From: Ophioceras dolichostomum
Taxonomy: Eukaryota; Ascomycota; Sordariomycetes; Magnaporthales; Ophioceraceae
Direction: 5' to 3'
DNA length: 53,810 nucleotides
Assembly: GCA_003049485.1 (NCBI GenBank)
Contig: PYST01000256.1
Span: 3,263 to 57,072, forward strand
Under the pieces are notes generated by a model. It was not told the DNA's origin. It did not search any database and saw only the letters and a program-made list of their open reading frames with translations. Each line of letters begins with the position of its first letter. Position 1 is the stretch's first letter. Shown one piece after another: positions 10,101 to 22,520 of this stretch. The translations under genes were made by a program, and so were the position numbers.

Positions 10101-12652
10101 ATGCTCGTGATGTCACACAACAAGTGCCGGGCCAATTTCTTCACAATTCTGCCACTCAATTCCCATCTATCCTCCACCCTACTTCCCCCAACTCACCTCA
10201 CTAACTAAGCCGAGCAACTCCAGCCTCGATGCTTTTGTCTGCGTCCTACAAACTCCAGTATCTGGCGAAGTATCAGGCGAGCCTCGACTGAACCTGCACC
10301 CTCCCTTTGCCCGGCCCTTCTGGCTCCCTTGCCTCTTTGGCTCCCTGCCTCAAACTTCCTTCACCGGTGACCAAGACAACAACCAAGCATCAAGCACCAC
10401 CACGCGAGTTGGCGACGTGTGCACTGACGCATTCTTTCCCATCAAGGCTCAGCCGGCTCTGCTCAATCCTTTTACGGCCCCGAGAACCACTTTCCTGTAA
10501 ATCCTAAATACATAGCCTCAACACCCAGTCCGCCCAAGTTTCCTAGCAAATCTCATCCTTCTAAGTTTCTGTTTTAGCACCCTCTTACGGCAAATCCTCC
10601 ACACCTACGAAACATGAGAATACCTGGTACCTACCTCTAGCCTAATCGCAGGCCGCCAAGCCCATCACCTAACATCTACACATGCTGGGCCTCTTTCGGC
10701 GCCCCTCCCCTCGCTCTCCCCTCCCCCTCCACACCAGGCCTCGCCTTGCTCACTATTATGGTTTGAACGCTTCGGTGTCATGGGAGCATTCCGCTGCCCT
10801 GGCTACTACAGGCAAACTCTCTTCGTGGTTACGCTCAATGACGGACATAAATCAAGTGGTTTCTGCGCATTTCCTTCCTCTGCTGCTCCCTTCATCGTCG
10901 GGCCGGAGGCGTGGCCGTCGTTTTCCAACGCGAAAACCACAGGGCCCGGAGGAGCAGGGCCGGGTGGAGGCCGGCACTTCGCCATGCGGTTGTCTGCTTT
11001 CTTGGGCCCAGGCCTCTGGACCCGCCATTCCTGCCGTATCCCACCCACCTGTCATCGCTTGGAGACTTGGAGTCTTGGAGTTGCTCTTGCATGGCCGGGC
11101 ACGCGAAGGAGCATCAAGGCACCGACAACCGCCCACGAAAATCCATCATGCGCCGCCATGATAGACCTGAGTTTTCCATCTGATGGTCTACGCCATCGGG
11201 CGGCTCCTGGCTATTGAGAGAGTACAAGCGGGAGGACATGTTTCTCCGAACATCGACCGCTTGAGCTGGATGTGACTGGTCGGCTGGCTGGTAGCTAGGT
11301 AAGCTGGAGGGATGGGCTTCTGTATGAATCGCTTGTTCGTTTGTCTCCCTCTAGGTTGGGGACTTGTCGCCGGCCTCGTAGGATCAGATACAGCCCCGTC
11401 CACGTACACGCCTGTCGTTTACCCCGATAGCCAATGACGATGCGGGTACTCCTTGCTCGTGACGCTTCCGGCGTCGTGGACAGGCCCGCTTGTTTCTGTC
11501 TACATGGGCATCGCCCCCGCCTTGCCCGCGCATCTAGCCCGCAACCTTGCCCTATTCACAGACCCCCTGGGTTGGGACAAGCCTACCCTTTTTGGGAATC
11601 TGCGGCAAGAGCCGCCACGGTTCCTACGAACAAGATCCGACAACCGAAGGAATGAAAGGCAAACGTCTTCCAAAAAGAGACATACCCTCGTGCTCTTTAC
11701 ACCAAAACAGGCTCTGCCGTCTCCGACACCCCCTCCTTCTTCCTTCTCTTCTTCTTCATTCGCTTCTTTCCCAGGTACATCACCCTCCACAACCTTCCTA
11801 TTTAGATTTCTAATAGCTACATCCCATACACATACACCAACATCAGCCTGTTGTGTGTGTATCTTCTGTTCTACTCTGCGCCGGCGAGCTGCTCCTCCTT
11901 TTAGGATACCGTGTTTCTACTTCCATTTCCCATTCTTGACCCGTGGCTCACCCGCACGAGGCGTCGCAAGGCAGACTCAACGAATTAGGGATATCTGCTC
12001 TCAAAATAACCCCGACTCCGAACCTAATCAAGTGGCCTATGACTCTCCGAGCCGTTCACCCCCTACCACACTACCATCTCCCCGATAGCCAAGGGGCGAC
12101 ATCTCACTGGCCGAAGCCTGAGGACATCGGAGTCTCATCTCGGTCACCGCAGGCTGTCCATTTTCGCCACCCCGTCAAGAGTAGGATTCGGTGAGACGCT
12201 TTCCAAGATCATCTCATCGCCGACTGAGAAGCTCATTGAGAAGGCTGCGCTTCGCTTCTCCGGTGCAACTCTCGGAGTTTACAGCCGGTCGAAGATATAT
12301 AAACCACATCCCCGGAGCCCTGGTTCTACTCGATATCTGGACTCAGCATCCTCATCTCATCAGTCAAGACTGCAACGAAGCCTCAAGGCACTCCCAAGAA
12401 CCGACCACTACAAACATATTCAAGACCATCTCTCCAGCCCAGATATCTTTGCTTCATCATCCCAATACAACTAGCTCGACAACATTTTCTTCTTCCATCT
12501 CCTCATATCCACTACGCCCTCGTTCTCCTTCACTCCGGGTTCCAGCGCCGATCTTACCACTCGTCGCCTTGTTCGGTAGGGGATATCTATCCCTCTCAAC
12601 CATCTTGGTTTCTCATCAGGACGCCTAGAAGAGACGATTTCCCACAGCTGCT
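7109..12652. other. Long intergenic region, leader-like at its right end
   Basis: About 5.5 kb in which open frames are short, overlapping and unlike proteins. The right-hand part (about 11.7-12.65 kb) is pyrimidine-rich with many upstream ATGs. It looks like the promoter and long 5' leader of the small Tyr-rich gene at 12653. No tRNA, transposon or further gene was recognised. Confidence 0.5.
9472..9543. repeat. Imperfect CAGCACTCAG tandem repeat
   Basis: A cluster of CAGCACTCAG-like units and CAGCAG triplets with interruptions, in non-coding sequence. It is microsatellite-type expansion; no function is indicated. Confidence 0.75.
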
Positions 12653-12943
12653 ATGAGCCGCCAAATAAGTTTTCCGGTGCTGGCCTCGGAGGGGGGTGAA
12701 TACGACTACGCAGGATATGAGGGCTACGACGGGTATGACTACAGCGCGGAATACGAAGGCTACGGGGAGGGCGAGGTCTACGGCGAGGAGACGACCGGCG
12801 GTGATGCTGGTGGTGGCGGGAGCAGCAGCACCGGCAAGTCGAAGTCCAGCAAGGACGACAAGGGCAAGAAGAAGTCGAGCAAGAGGAGGAGCAAGAAGGA
12901 GCCCAAGCCGCCCATCGGCAAGAGCCGAAGTGGCTACAACTGA
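12653..12943 (+). CDS. Small Tyr/Gly-rich protein with Lys-rich tail
   Basis: A 96-residue frame with strongly segregated composition. After a short N-terminus (MSRQISFPVLASEGG) comes an acidic, Tyr-rich block of GYEGYDGYDY type (about residues 16-46), then a Gly linker (about 48-56). It ends in a Ser/Lys/Arg-rich basic tail in which nearly all lysines are AAG. The strong GC-ending codon preference supports real, perhaps highly expressed, coding sequence. There is no signal peptide or transmembrane segment, so it should be intracellular. I do not recognise the family. The acid-then-base, Tyr-rich makeup is typical of intrinsically disordered proteins that bind nucleic acid or condense, but that is inference. 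A pyrimidine-rich leader of up to about 1 kb with upstream ATGs precedes it, hinting at translational control. The start is the only ATG that opens this frame. Confidence 0.65.
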   Translation: MSRQISFPVLASEGGEYDYAGYEGYDGYDYSAEYEGYGEGEVYGEETTGGDAGGGGSSSTGKSKSSKDDKGKKKSSKRRSKKEPKPPIGKSRSGYN

Positions 12944-13820
12944 GAGGGGCACCACCGCCCCTCCATTGTCCATCTCGATCAACCCGCCGTCCGCATGCCA
13001 ACCCGTCTAGGGTAAGGCTAGGCATATCAAAACCCATTTTGGAGACTGGGAAGATACCTACTTCCCTGCTCGGAGATAGGAAGACCGGCCGAGACCGACA
13101 ACATGGGTGCGACGCCCAGTGACGACGACAGCGACGACGACATCTTCATCTTCATCACGAAGCGGACATTTCCTCTCCTCTCATCCTCAGTTCATTCTTA
13201 GAGCGGTTCTTTGCTTTCTATGAAGACATTAGCAGGCAGGTGGCAACACCATTCGGGCTGGAGTTAGGACTTTTCTTTGGACACTTTACTTCGCTCTCTC
13301 TCTCTCTCTTTTGTATTCGGTCCCGAGGATATGAGAATCCGGACTCATATTCCCAAAATCAACCGTCCACTCACTCATCATGTCTTGTTCTTGTTCTTGT
13401 ACTCTCCCCCCTTGTTTCTTGGCACTTTCTCCTGTTTTCTTTTCAAGTGTGCTGTTTATTAAACATACATAGACACACTCACACTCACACAAATATTATA
13501 GAAATATAAGACGTCGACCAAATTCAGGTACACATAGTGCTCCTTCTTGTTCATGGGGTAGGTTAACTCGCTCGCCATTGGCTCGGACTGTGCTCACTCG
13601 GACGAATCCTTCGTCGGTCGGCGTTTTCTCTTTTGGGGCGCGAGGCGCCTGTAGCTAAGTCAGTCGGCTCTCAATAGCACTGCTCGGTCCCATTGAGAAC
13701 ATAAACTCTTTTCGGCACCGTCAAATATGACTAATGCGGTCGAGTCAAGCAATACGAAACAGAAGATCACTGCATCACATAGCAGCACGTATTCTAGGCT
13801 CTAGGAATAGCATACCTCAC

Positions 13821-13840
13821 TACCTAGGTAGGTACCTACC
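13821..13840. repeat. TACCTAGG-type self-complementary element
   Basis: TACCTAGGTAGGTACCTACC, one member of the dispersed element family. Others lie near 18587-18610, 19103-19134, 19421-19463, 21982-22009, 22451-22520, 23843-23862, 39658-39676 and 41092-41106. Confidence 0.8.
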
Positions 13841-16800
13841 GTACCTCCCGAAGCAAGGCTCTAGGCGTGACTCTTGTCGTCTATACGCGTATTTCTTGCG
13901 TATTGTCCACCAGAAATCTGGCCAATTCTCCTCCAGCTGAAAGCGGCTCGCTTATTCCATACGACAAATCCTAAAGTGACTGCATGCCCACTCCACACGA
14001 TGGGTCGTGGAACCCGAAGCAGGAAAAGGAAATTGTGATTCAGCCTACCTCAGGTAGCCGCGTGGGTGAGGGGTGCGCCACCTTCCCCCGGGTTTTTTTT
14101 CTTTCGCCAGCTTTCTCCTGACTTCCGTTACATACATCCATAAGATCGGACTTGTGCCTAGGCACGAATATGCGCACAGCAAACAGCGTGCATGCTGCGC
14201 GTCTACTTGTCGTCACACGACAACGAAACGGCTGGAAAATGGCTCGGGCGCCCGCGGACTTCATGCCAGGCACCCGCCGCTGGAAGACGCGACCAGACAC
14301 CATATCAACGGACGGACGACCAGGCAGGCATCATCAGGGCGGGGGTTCAAAAGGGAAGCCAATGAAAATGGAAAGAACAGAAAACGATGGAACGAACAAA
14401 AAACCTGGAAAACCGCACTCTTTCGAGTTCGAAGGAGCAAGCCACAGAGTGGCATAGATGCGAAGCGGCGAGCGTGTGGTGGTGGCTTGCGTAGGTACCT
14501 GGTAGGCAAGTAGGTAGCTACTCTCTAGGTATGCAGTTAGCCGACGACCCTTTCCCTTCCCAGGTTTTTTGTGTTTGGTTCTACATATTCCCAAAACAGG
14601 TACGGGCCGTTCGGGGCAGAGGAATTGGAAAGGACTGGAGGTATCAACTGCGCTTGCTAATTGCCTTCTGACTGGGGGTGGCAAGGCTAGGCAGGTGAGC
14701 AAGTTTAAACCGCTTTGCACGACTGACACCAGCGAAGGCAACGAGGCATCATTTCGCATCGCTCCTCGTGTGCCTCGTGCCTCGTGCCTGGTGCCACGGG
14801 GTGGATCTTGCGAACGGACACAACAAAAAATAACGAGACTCGATTCTCAATTCCGAGAGAGTCCTCGTAGAGAGAGAGAGAGTATTGAGGAGCATAAAAT
14901 TCAGGTAGGAAGCGATGATGCCTAGACCGTGTGGCCGGGCTGGGCTGGGACTTGGAAACATGGGTTGCAGTGGGCACACAATCCCTCATCCTAACATCAC
15001 GAGGGACTTTCCAATGGCCGACCAATGGCCAACCAATGGACCCAGAGAAAAGGATTCGCGTCGACGGGAAGGAATCTTTGGGGTTCGAAATCCCAAACCA
15101 TGGAAACTGAACAGTTAGTCTCGTCGTCGTTCGATGCGGGCAATGGTCTCGCTCATATGATTCGTCAATGGGTTCAGGGGACTCAGCCTCAGCCCTACGT
15201 GGAAACCAACCCATAATGACGATGATAATGGAGGGAAAAGGATTCTAAGCGCGCTGTGATTCCGCTCCTTAGCGTTAGTTAGTTCACCCGCCCTCTTTGA
15301 GCCTTCTTGCCTTCCTCCGGCTTGCATGCTGATGCTGATGCTGATGATGCGGATGATGATGATGAGCCGCAACGGCTGAGGAAGTAGACCGGGGGTCAGG
15401 TCAGGACAGCTAGCCCCTCCCTTCAGGACCAGGGATGTGGTTCTTCTGATGACGTCGCGCAAAACCACTGTCCCGTAGCGATAATGTCCTTTATTTGCCT
15501 CCTTGGGAATTTTTCTACATCACTTACTTCGCGATTGCGATTGCGTCTTCCCCTCCGAGACCCTGCATGCCTGCCCAACTGCCCAACTGCGTGCTCCTGA
15601 TCTGATTCCATGGTGATGAATGTCTCACACACTCCCTCCCTGTCCCCGGCCCGACTCCGCCTGACACGGCGTGTCCGTTCCGCGCATCATCAATCGCTCG
15701 CGTGACGACTACCCACGTCTAGGAACTTCCGGGAACAAGGTCCCTAGTCTCCTAGATGGAATTTTTGCGTGCGTTCGCAAGCTTGCCATTGAACCCTCTC
15801 CCGCTCCACAGGTAGTAGGTCCCTGCCAAACCCATAATCATCATCACGGCCGTGGCCGGCGCGGGAGGGCGGCGCAGCTTGGATTGGGGACTTCTGGAAC
15901 TGGACCTAGTCGTCGTCGTCACCTTTTCATGCCTTGCTGTCTGAACGTATCAAACTCAATCAGGCTGAGCTGACTCCCTGTCATGCAGTCATACTCGCAA
16001 CATTACCAATTATCTTGCTAATGGTCGGCGTCGCGTCCTCGTCGTCCGTCGTCGTCGTCGTCTTCATTCGGAACTCGCGACAATTCGGAGGGCCGGGGCT
16101 GGGCTGGGCTGGGCTGGCTAGGTAGGGAGGTTCGGACCGACCTTAGGTCGTCGGCTCGGTCATATACGGCCAAACTTCACAATCCGGGATGTTCGGACTT
16201 TTGAGGACATCCGTGAAACCCCGAAGCCGAGATGAAGAGAAAAATGAAGGAATCGCTGTTGCCTCACGTTGACGCATCGTGTGGCTATAGGGAAAACTTG
16301 ATTTTGATTTGCTATACTACGACGACGACGGCGACGAACCTGTTAGTGTTTCTTTTTGTTCTGATGACTGTCTGTCTGCTCTGTCTTGTCATCTCGTCCA
16401 TCTATCGCGTCAGCCTTCTTCTCAGCCGATTTCCTCATTCCTCCGTCTTTTTTTTTTCACGCAGAGGTTACCTACCTACCAGGAAGTTAACAAAACAAAC
16501 AGCAGCAATTTCCCAATTTCGAAGGAATGGGTCGGTTTGTTTGCTTGCTTGCTTACTTGCTTGCCTGGGCGAAGGAATCGCGTGAGGGCCAGCAACCGAG
16601 AAAAGAGAAGAGAGACGCCCCAAACGCAGCGCAACAAACACAGGGGCACAAATCCTTCGCGTGGGGGAGAGAGAAAAAGAGGATAATAGTTCTATTAATA
16701 CCCTTTTCTCTCTCTTAGTTATATTGTCTTGTTCTAGTTTGGTTTACGAATATACGTTAGAGTAGGTATTAATTATGAGAGCAGTACATAGTCGTTGCCG

Positions 16801-19102
16801 TTTCTGTTGGTATTAGCTGAACTTCTTGTGATGTTTGTTTCGCGAAAGGAGTGGCGGATGAGGAATTCGCTTCGCTTCAGTCGGCGGCGAGTCGAGCGAG
16901 GCGGATTATTAGTGGACATGACTGATAGACCCGTCAATTCTATGGCGTTTTGAGGAGGATGGATGGATTCTGGTTATTTATGAAAAAGAAACACAGCTGC
17001 TTTTCGAGTAGTCGGAGTGCGGAATCGGATGGTATTAAAATAGAAGGAGGAGAGCAAGAAGAGCAAACGAGAGAAATGTGTTTCTTGACATGAACCTCTC
17101 TACGCCTTCCTCACAACTGTATGCCTTCAAGTCTCCGTGTAATGAGGAGGAGGAGGATTCCCAGCTGGTTTCTGCACGATGCACAACAGCCGAGCTACAC
17201 GGTCGATGAAGTTGGTCACTACGATACGGAGGGAGGCACTATCACGAAGAACAACCCTAGCCACGGAGAGAGAGTGTGTCGATCCAATGAGTGCATTCGA
17301 GGAGGCATGAGCACATACTCAAGGTGCCACTGCCATGTCCTGGAGACTGCTCATCTTATTTTGGGGTTTCAAAATGCTTTTGCAATGCTCTTGCTATCCT
17401 TGGACATCACCTGTTGATCCATACAACTTTCCCAATCGCTTTGACAAGATCTCAAAAGCATTTCCAAAAACCAAAAGGGCAAATAGGTGGTCTTGTGATC
17501 TTTTTATTTACCCGCTATGGGGCCTAGAGTAGGTAGGTAGTCATTGAAGGACAAAGACGATTACACTGGAGAGCTGCCTGCCTGAACAGCAAAACGAGTA
17601 AGCCCTAGCCTACGACTTGACACCGAAGACGAGGAGATGAAATGAAATCTGTCGGGGATACCCTCCTGAGCCTCCTGAGGGAGGCCAAGGAGAAACCAAT
17701 ATCACACACATGCTCTGGCAGATTTATTTTTCTTCATCACAGCTCTCCTCGACGAATATCTGTCCCAAACAAGACATCGAGAAAAAAGTCAATGCAGCGG
17801 CGGGTATCTGTGTGGGCATGGGGAAGGAAGGGAGGAGGGAGGAGGGGAGGGGGAACAGAGAGAGAGCGCACGCGCCGGGCCTAAAGTGACTGGGTCTGTT
17901 TTCGGCAAACTTTCCTACAAACCTCGCTCCCCTCTCTACATCTCTCGCGCTCGCCGTTACGTCGAAGCATGGGTCCGCCTATGTACAAACACAGTACGCT
18001 CAGTATGGGAAACGGAGCGAAAATACGTTCAGTCATCTATCTGGCCCCCTTCCGTTTTAGTGTATCTCGTGCTGTTCTTCATCTCCACATCTCGTCCACA
18101 TCAGACACATCACACACTACACCCCTCCCCCTTGTTGTCCAATCTCAACGGGAGACGAGGGGGAGGGGGGGATTACCAAGTGAGGAACGGAACAGAGACA
18201 TGCACGCATGCATGCGTGCATGGAATGTCTCGAAAGAGTCAGGTCAGGTCAGGAAAGAAGTCTTTTCGTTCATCAGTGAGCCGGTGGGTAGGTGGTGGGT
18301 GGTAGCGGCGACGGACGGACGGTTCTGTCCGCTGTCATGCCCTCCCTCCCTTTACTCATGGGGCTTTCCTTCATTCTCTCCCTTCTCACCACCACCACTA
18401 ACTTGTCCGGCCCGTCATCGTCAGCATCAGCCATCAAGGAAGGACATGCAATGCCATGGTGCCTTTGGGTGGTCACACCTACGGGTACTCCGGACTGGCG
18501 TCGGCCATGGGTGTGTATGAATGAGGGGTGTATGTTCCGCTTCGAGGAGACTGCCGGGGGGAGGGAGGAGGGGGAAGCAAGTCACTAGTACCTAGGTACC
18601 TACCTGGGTACGCATACACAGAGAGACAGACTGCCTGAGACAGGGAATAGCTATGTACATAGCCATCCCCCGGGCGGACAGCAGCAGTCAGCGTCTTTGT
18701 GTTTTCCCAGGAAGAGCGGGAGAGAGCACGGGAGAGGACTCTGCATAGTGAGTGGCTGGGTGGGCGGGCGTCCGTGAATCAGGCAAACAGACTTGCTTTT
18801 CCTCCCTACCTACCAAGCGACACGTCGGCTGGGTGTTGGAATGCGGTTTACCAACGGATGCTGGTAGGTAGGGATGTGCGTGATTATGCCTTTGCCTCTG
18901 CCTCATCATGGGTTAAAGCAAAAGAACAAAGGCCGGCCGCGGCGGCGGAAGGCAGAGTCATCCGTCCTTGTTGATCAGTCAGGGAGGGGGGGCAGACTCC
19001 CCTGTTCTGGCTCTGCGAGTGCCTTTTCTTTCTTCCCGGTAAAAAAGAAAACGACGAGAAGGCAGGGGGAGGGGCGTGAGGGATGGGATGGGATGGGATG
19101 GA

Positions 19103-19134
19103 TAGGTACCGACCTACCTAGGTACCTACCTGGG
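19103..19134. repeat. TACCTAGG-type element
   Basis: Overlapping GGTACC, CCTAGG and GGTACC palindromes form a largely self-complementary block, preceded by four GGATG-type repeats. Confidence 0.75.
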
Positions 19135-19420
19135 CAGGTGCCAGGGAGGGACGGATCAGGGCTTGGCTTGGCTACGGAATAGCGTGGGCGGCTCGACTTG
19201 ATGAATGTGCCCCGTGGCACGCACGCGAAAGAAAAATGACGGGAGGAACAAAAAAAGGACCAGGAAATAGCGGGGCAAAGTGAGGGAGAGAGAAGGGGGG
19301 AAAGGTAGGATAGCAAAATGCGCGTGTGATGGGCGTTGGGCAGCTTCCGTGGCGGGCGGCTTAGCTCGCTCGGCGAGATCTCCTGGCGTGTGTGCGTGCG
19401 TGATGTGTCTGCGCCTACAA

Positions 19421-19463
19421 GCTACCTACTAAGGTACCTACCTACCTACCAAGGTACCTACTA
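19421..19463. repeat. TACCTACC/AAGGTACC element
   Basis: Two AAGGTACCTACTA-like blocks flank a CCTACC tandem; same family as the other TACCTAGG elements. Confidence 0.7.
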
Positions 19464-21981
19464 GCCCGACAGGCCGAGGGAGGTTGGTGGGTGATGGGTG
19501 ATGTGTGATAGGGGAAGGGCGGCGGCGGGTGGACAGAGGGGGGCCATCAGGGACGAGGACGGATGGACGGGCGAGGATGGAGATGAGGGTGTGACGATGT
19601 CTTCCACATAGGTAGGCAGCGAGTGGCGGGAGCACACAGGCATGTCTGGCCCGGGCCAACTCATCAAGGCATGCCAGCTTGTGACCCCCATATCCTTGTC
19701 CTGGTCCTGGTCCTGGCCCCTTCAAGATATCGCCTTGGACACACATACCACTTGGCACAGATCGGCGACGGGTTCAGTCCGTGAAGCAAGCGGCTGTCTG
19801 GGGAAATAGCCACTAGATGGAGGGACAGGATCATCGTGACGGGGATGTGAATTCGAGCTCATTAATCCAGTCTACGGATGGGGACGTTGTTTGGGATAGA
19901 TGATGGCACGTGGTTGACCTCAGGTCTCGCCCCTTTTCCCTCCCTCATTCCTCCCCTTCATCTTCCTTCTTCCCGCTCCCTGATTCCCAGACGGCCCCTA
20001 TCATCTACCTCGCGAGTGGACGAGGAGCTCCGGTCCTAGTGTCGGGGGTGCCGGCCGCATGCACCCCAATTTGTCAAACGGCGCCTGCTGATCGACGAGG
20101 AGGGGGAAGGGGGAGGAAGAGGAGGAGTTGATAGTGGAGCTGGCGACCAGCGACCGGCGACCTGAGGAAGTAAGGGAGGAAATGTTGCATACCAAGTCGT
20201 CGAGTGAGTGGTGTGTGAGTGAGTGAGCACAGGAGAAGGGGAAGAGCGGAGTGGAGTGGAGTGGAGTGGAAGAGAGAGCGTCGCCGGTACAGATTGGATT
20301 GTGATATATGGGCGGATGGTGCCTTCGAGTCGACAGTGCGAACTCCGTAACCGGAATCTAAGTGCATGGAGAACCCGCAGCCGTTGAGGACCCATCTGTC
20401 TGTCTATTGTATCCATTCATCCATCCATGATCCATCTATCCCTGAGATCCCTGAGATGCTGGCGCTGTGCGAGAGATAGAGCTACACACCCAGTCAGCAT
20501 TCTTGCTCTCAGGTTTTGCACATGAGGACATCTCGGCCAGCAAGCTCTCCAGCAAGCTCCCCCCGTAAAACAGACAGGGGGTGGCCAGCTCGCTCCAGGT
20601 GGTCGGAGTGACAGAGGACGACTAGAAATGAAGAGGAGGGTCGAATCGCTCTCTCGTTGGTCTCTCCGCCGCCCGCCGCCGCGCATGCATCCAATATCAA
20701 TGAAATGTGGTCTCGGGACCGAGTCTTTACTACAAAAGTGTGATTGTGTAGTTCCACATGTTCAAGTGTGCGTAGTGTCCGGATGTGTGTCCGGATGTGC
20801 GCAGCTGGCGACTAGTGAGCGTGCGAGAGCGGGCAACATCTTTGTTTCTCACTCCGTCTCCTCTCCGGCTGGCTGTCTGTCTCTGGGCCCCATCGCCATC
20901 GCGGGTGCCCGCAGGTGTTGGCGCGACCGAAGCAAGCTATTCAAAATTGATGATGAGGTGCGGGCGACGTGGTCCCGGCGGCGTGGGAAGGATTCAACTC
21001 GCATCTGACTGACTGCAGTGGTTGGGGCTTTGGCGAGGACGCATGCAGGCGCTGCTATCAGGGCACTGTGGTAGAGGAGAGCCATAGGGAACCAAGCAGA
21101 CCAGGCAGACCAGAGCAGAGTCCACTGGCGGATTTCCTTGGCCCTTGTCCGCCCGCCTCCTCCTCATCTGCCTGCCAGAGCACCAAACAGAAATATGTGT
21201 CTCTGCCGCGTCGACCGCCCTGTAACGAAAGCCCCTTCTGTCTGCGGGCATTCCCAATGCCGTCCGTGCTTGTTGTTGACATGCAGGGGGGAGGGCAGTG
21301 AGGGACACAGAGAAGAGCGGGTAAAGACGGGTACACGTGAAGGAGTCTACTTGGAACCTACCTAGGCAGGACGCAGGAGGCAAGAGACAGGGCGTGCAGA
21401 CTCGGCGACAAGAAAGGGCAGAGAAGAGACGCAGGCGCGATTTCCATTACCAGGAGCTAGGACGTAGTACGCATTCCGTAGATTTGCCCAACTTTCCGCC
21501 ATCACACCGGTTACCTGTCACGGTCGAGTCCCGCCTGATAGACAGGCACTACAAAAGTTTATTCTGGAGCTAGTCCTCCGGCTACTGGAACTAAATGTCG
21601 GAGCTGAAAGATGGCAGCGCGCCGGCGTGGAGCCGGTGTAACGGGCACTAGACATGCATTCATGCTAGGGATACTAGGGATGCTAGGGATGCTAGGGGAG
21701 ATGGGGGAAATACGAGAGTGCACAACAACGAGCAGTTTGGGGCTCTATGGTACACATCCAGCGAGGGGTGATGCCCACCCAGGTACTGAGGTAGGTACAT
21801 ACCTGCGTGCCCGCCTGGGCTTGGTGGGCGTGCCGGGGGTGTTGAGATGAATGTTGGCAGAATGTTGGCAGCAGGGCAGGAGTTGAGGGCCGCTGTGCGA
21901 GTAGCAAGCAGCAGCGCATCAGTGAGCCAGCGGCGGTCACCGCCGCCGTCTCACCCTACCTTTTCTTTATTTGATACCTCC

Positions 21982-22009
21982 GTAGCTACCTAGGTACCTA
22001 GGTAGCTAC
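21982..22009. repeat. Perfect 28-bp palindrome
   Basis: Every base from 21982 to 22009 pairs with its partner across the centre. The block is nested GTAC and CTAG palindromes with GTAGCTAC at each end. It is the most perfect member of the dispersed element family and could form a cruciform in DNA or a tight hairpin in RNA. Confidence 0.9.
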
Positions 22010-22450
22010 ATGCGAGATGATACCTACGGCCGATCCCTTCCGTCTGCCTTCCCTCCTCGGTGGTGGTCTTCGTCCATTCCTCCCTCTTGTCGCTTCCCGC
22101 CTCCCGCTTTCCGTCCAGTGACGATAGAAGCAAGTCGTGGCCTGAATAGGAAAGGCGTGAGAAGTTGGAATAGCCCGCGTGTGTGCAGCGCGTTTGCATT
22201 GCGGCCGCATGAGAGAATGCAAGTGGGCAACACGAGCCTTTCAAAGCCATCCAACAGACGAGGAGACCCCGGCTGGAGTTCCTAATCTCCTTGAGAGTGG
22301 GTGGCTGGCTGGCTGGCGCACATAAGAGGGCTGGAGGGCCGGATGACTGGCGGACTGGGCGTGCTGCTGCTGCTGCTGGGAACCTCCTGGTGCTGGGCTT
22401 CTGGTGTGCTCGTCACTTGCTGCTGCTGCTGCTGGGACTAGCGGTGGGCG

Positions 22451-22520
22451 GTATGTAGGTAGGTATGTAGGTAGGGATATAGGTACCTATGTAGGTAGGT
22501 AGCTAGGTAGGTACCTGGGT
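22451..22520. repeat. GTAGGTAG-rich element cluster
   Basis: About 70 bp of tandem GTAGGTAG/GTATGTAG units with an internal ATAGGTACCTAT palindrome. It is the longest member of the family and directly follows CTG triplet repeats. Confidence 0.8.

Noticed and set aside
15075..15105. GGGGTTCGAAATCCC resembling a tRNA T-arm
   Set aside because: No matching acceptor stem, D-arm or anticodon arm upstream.
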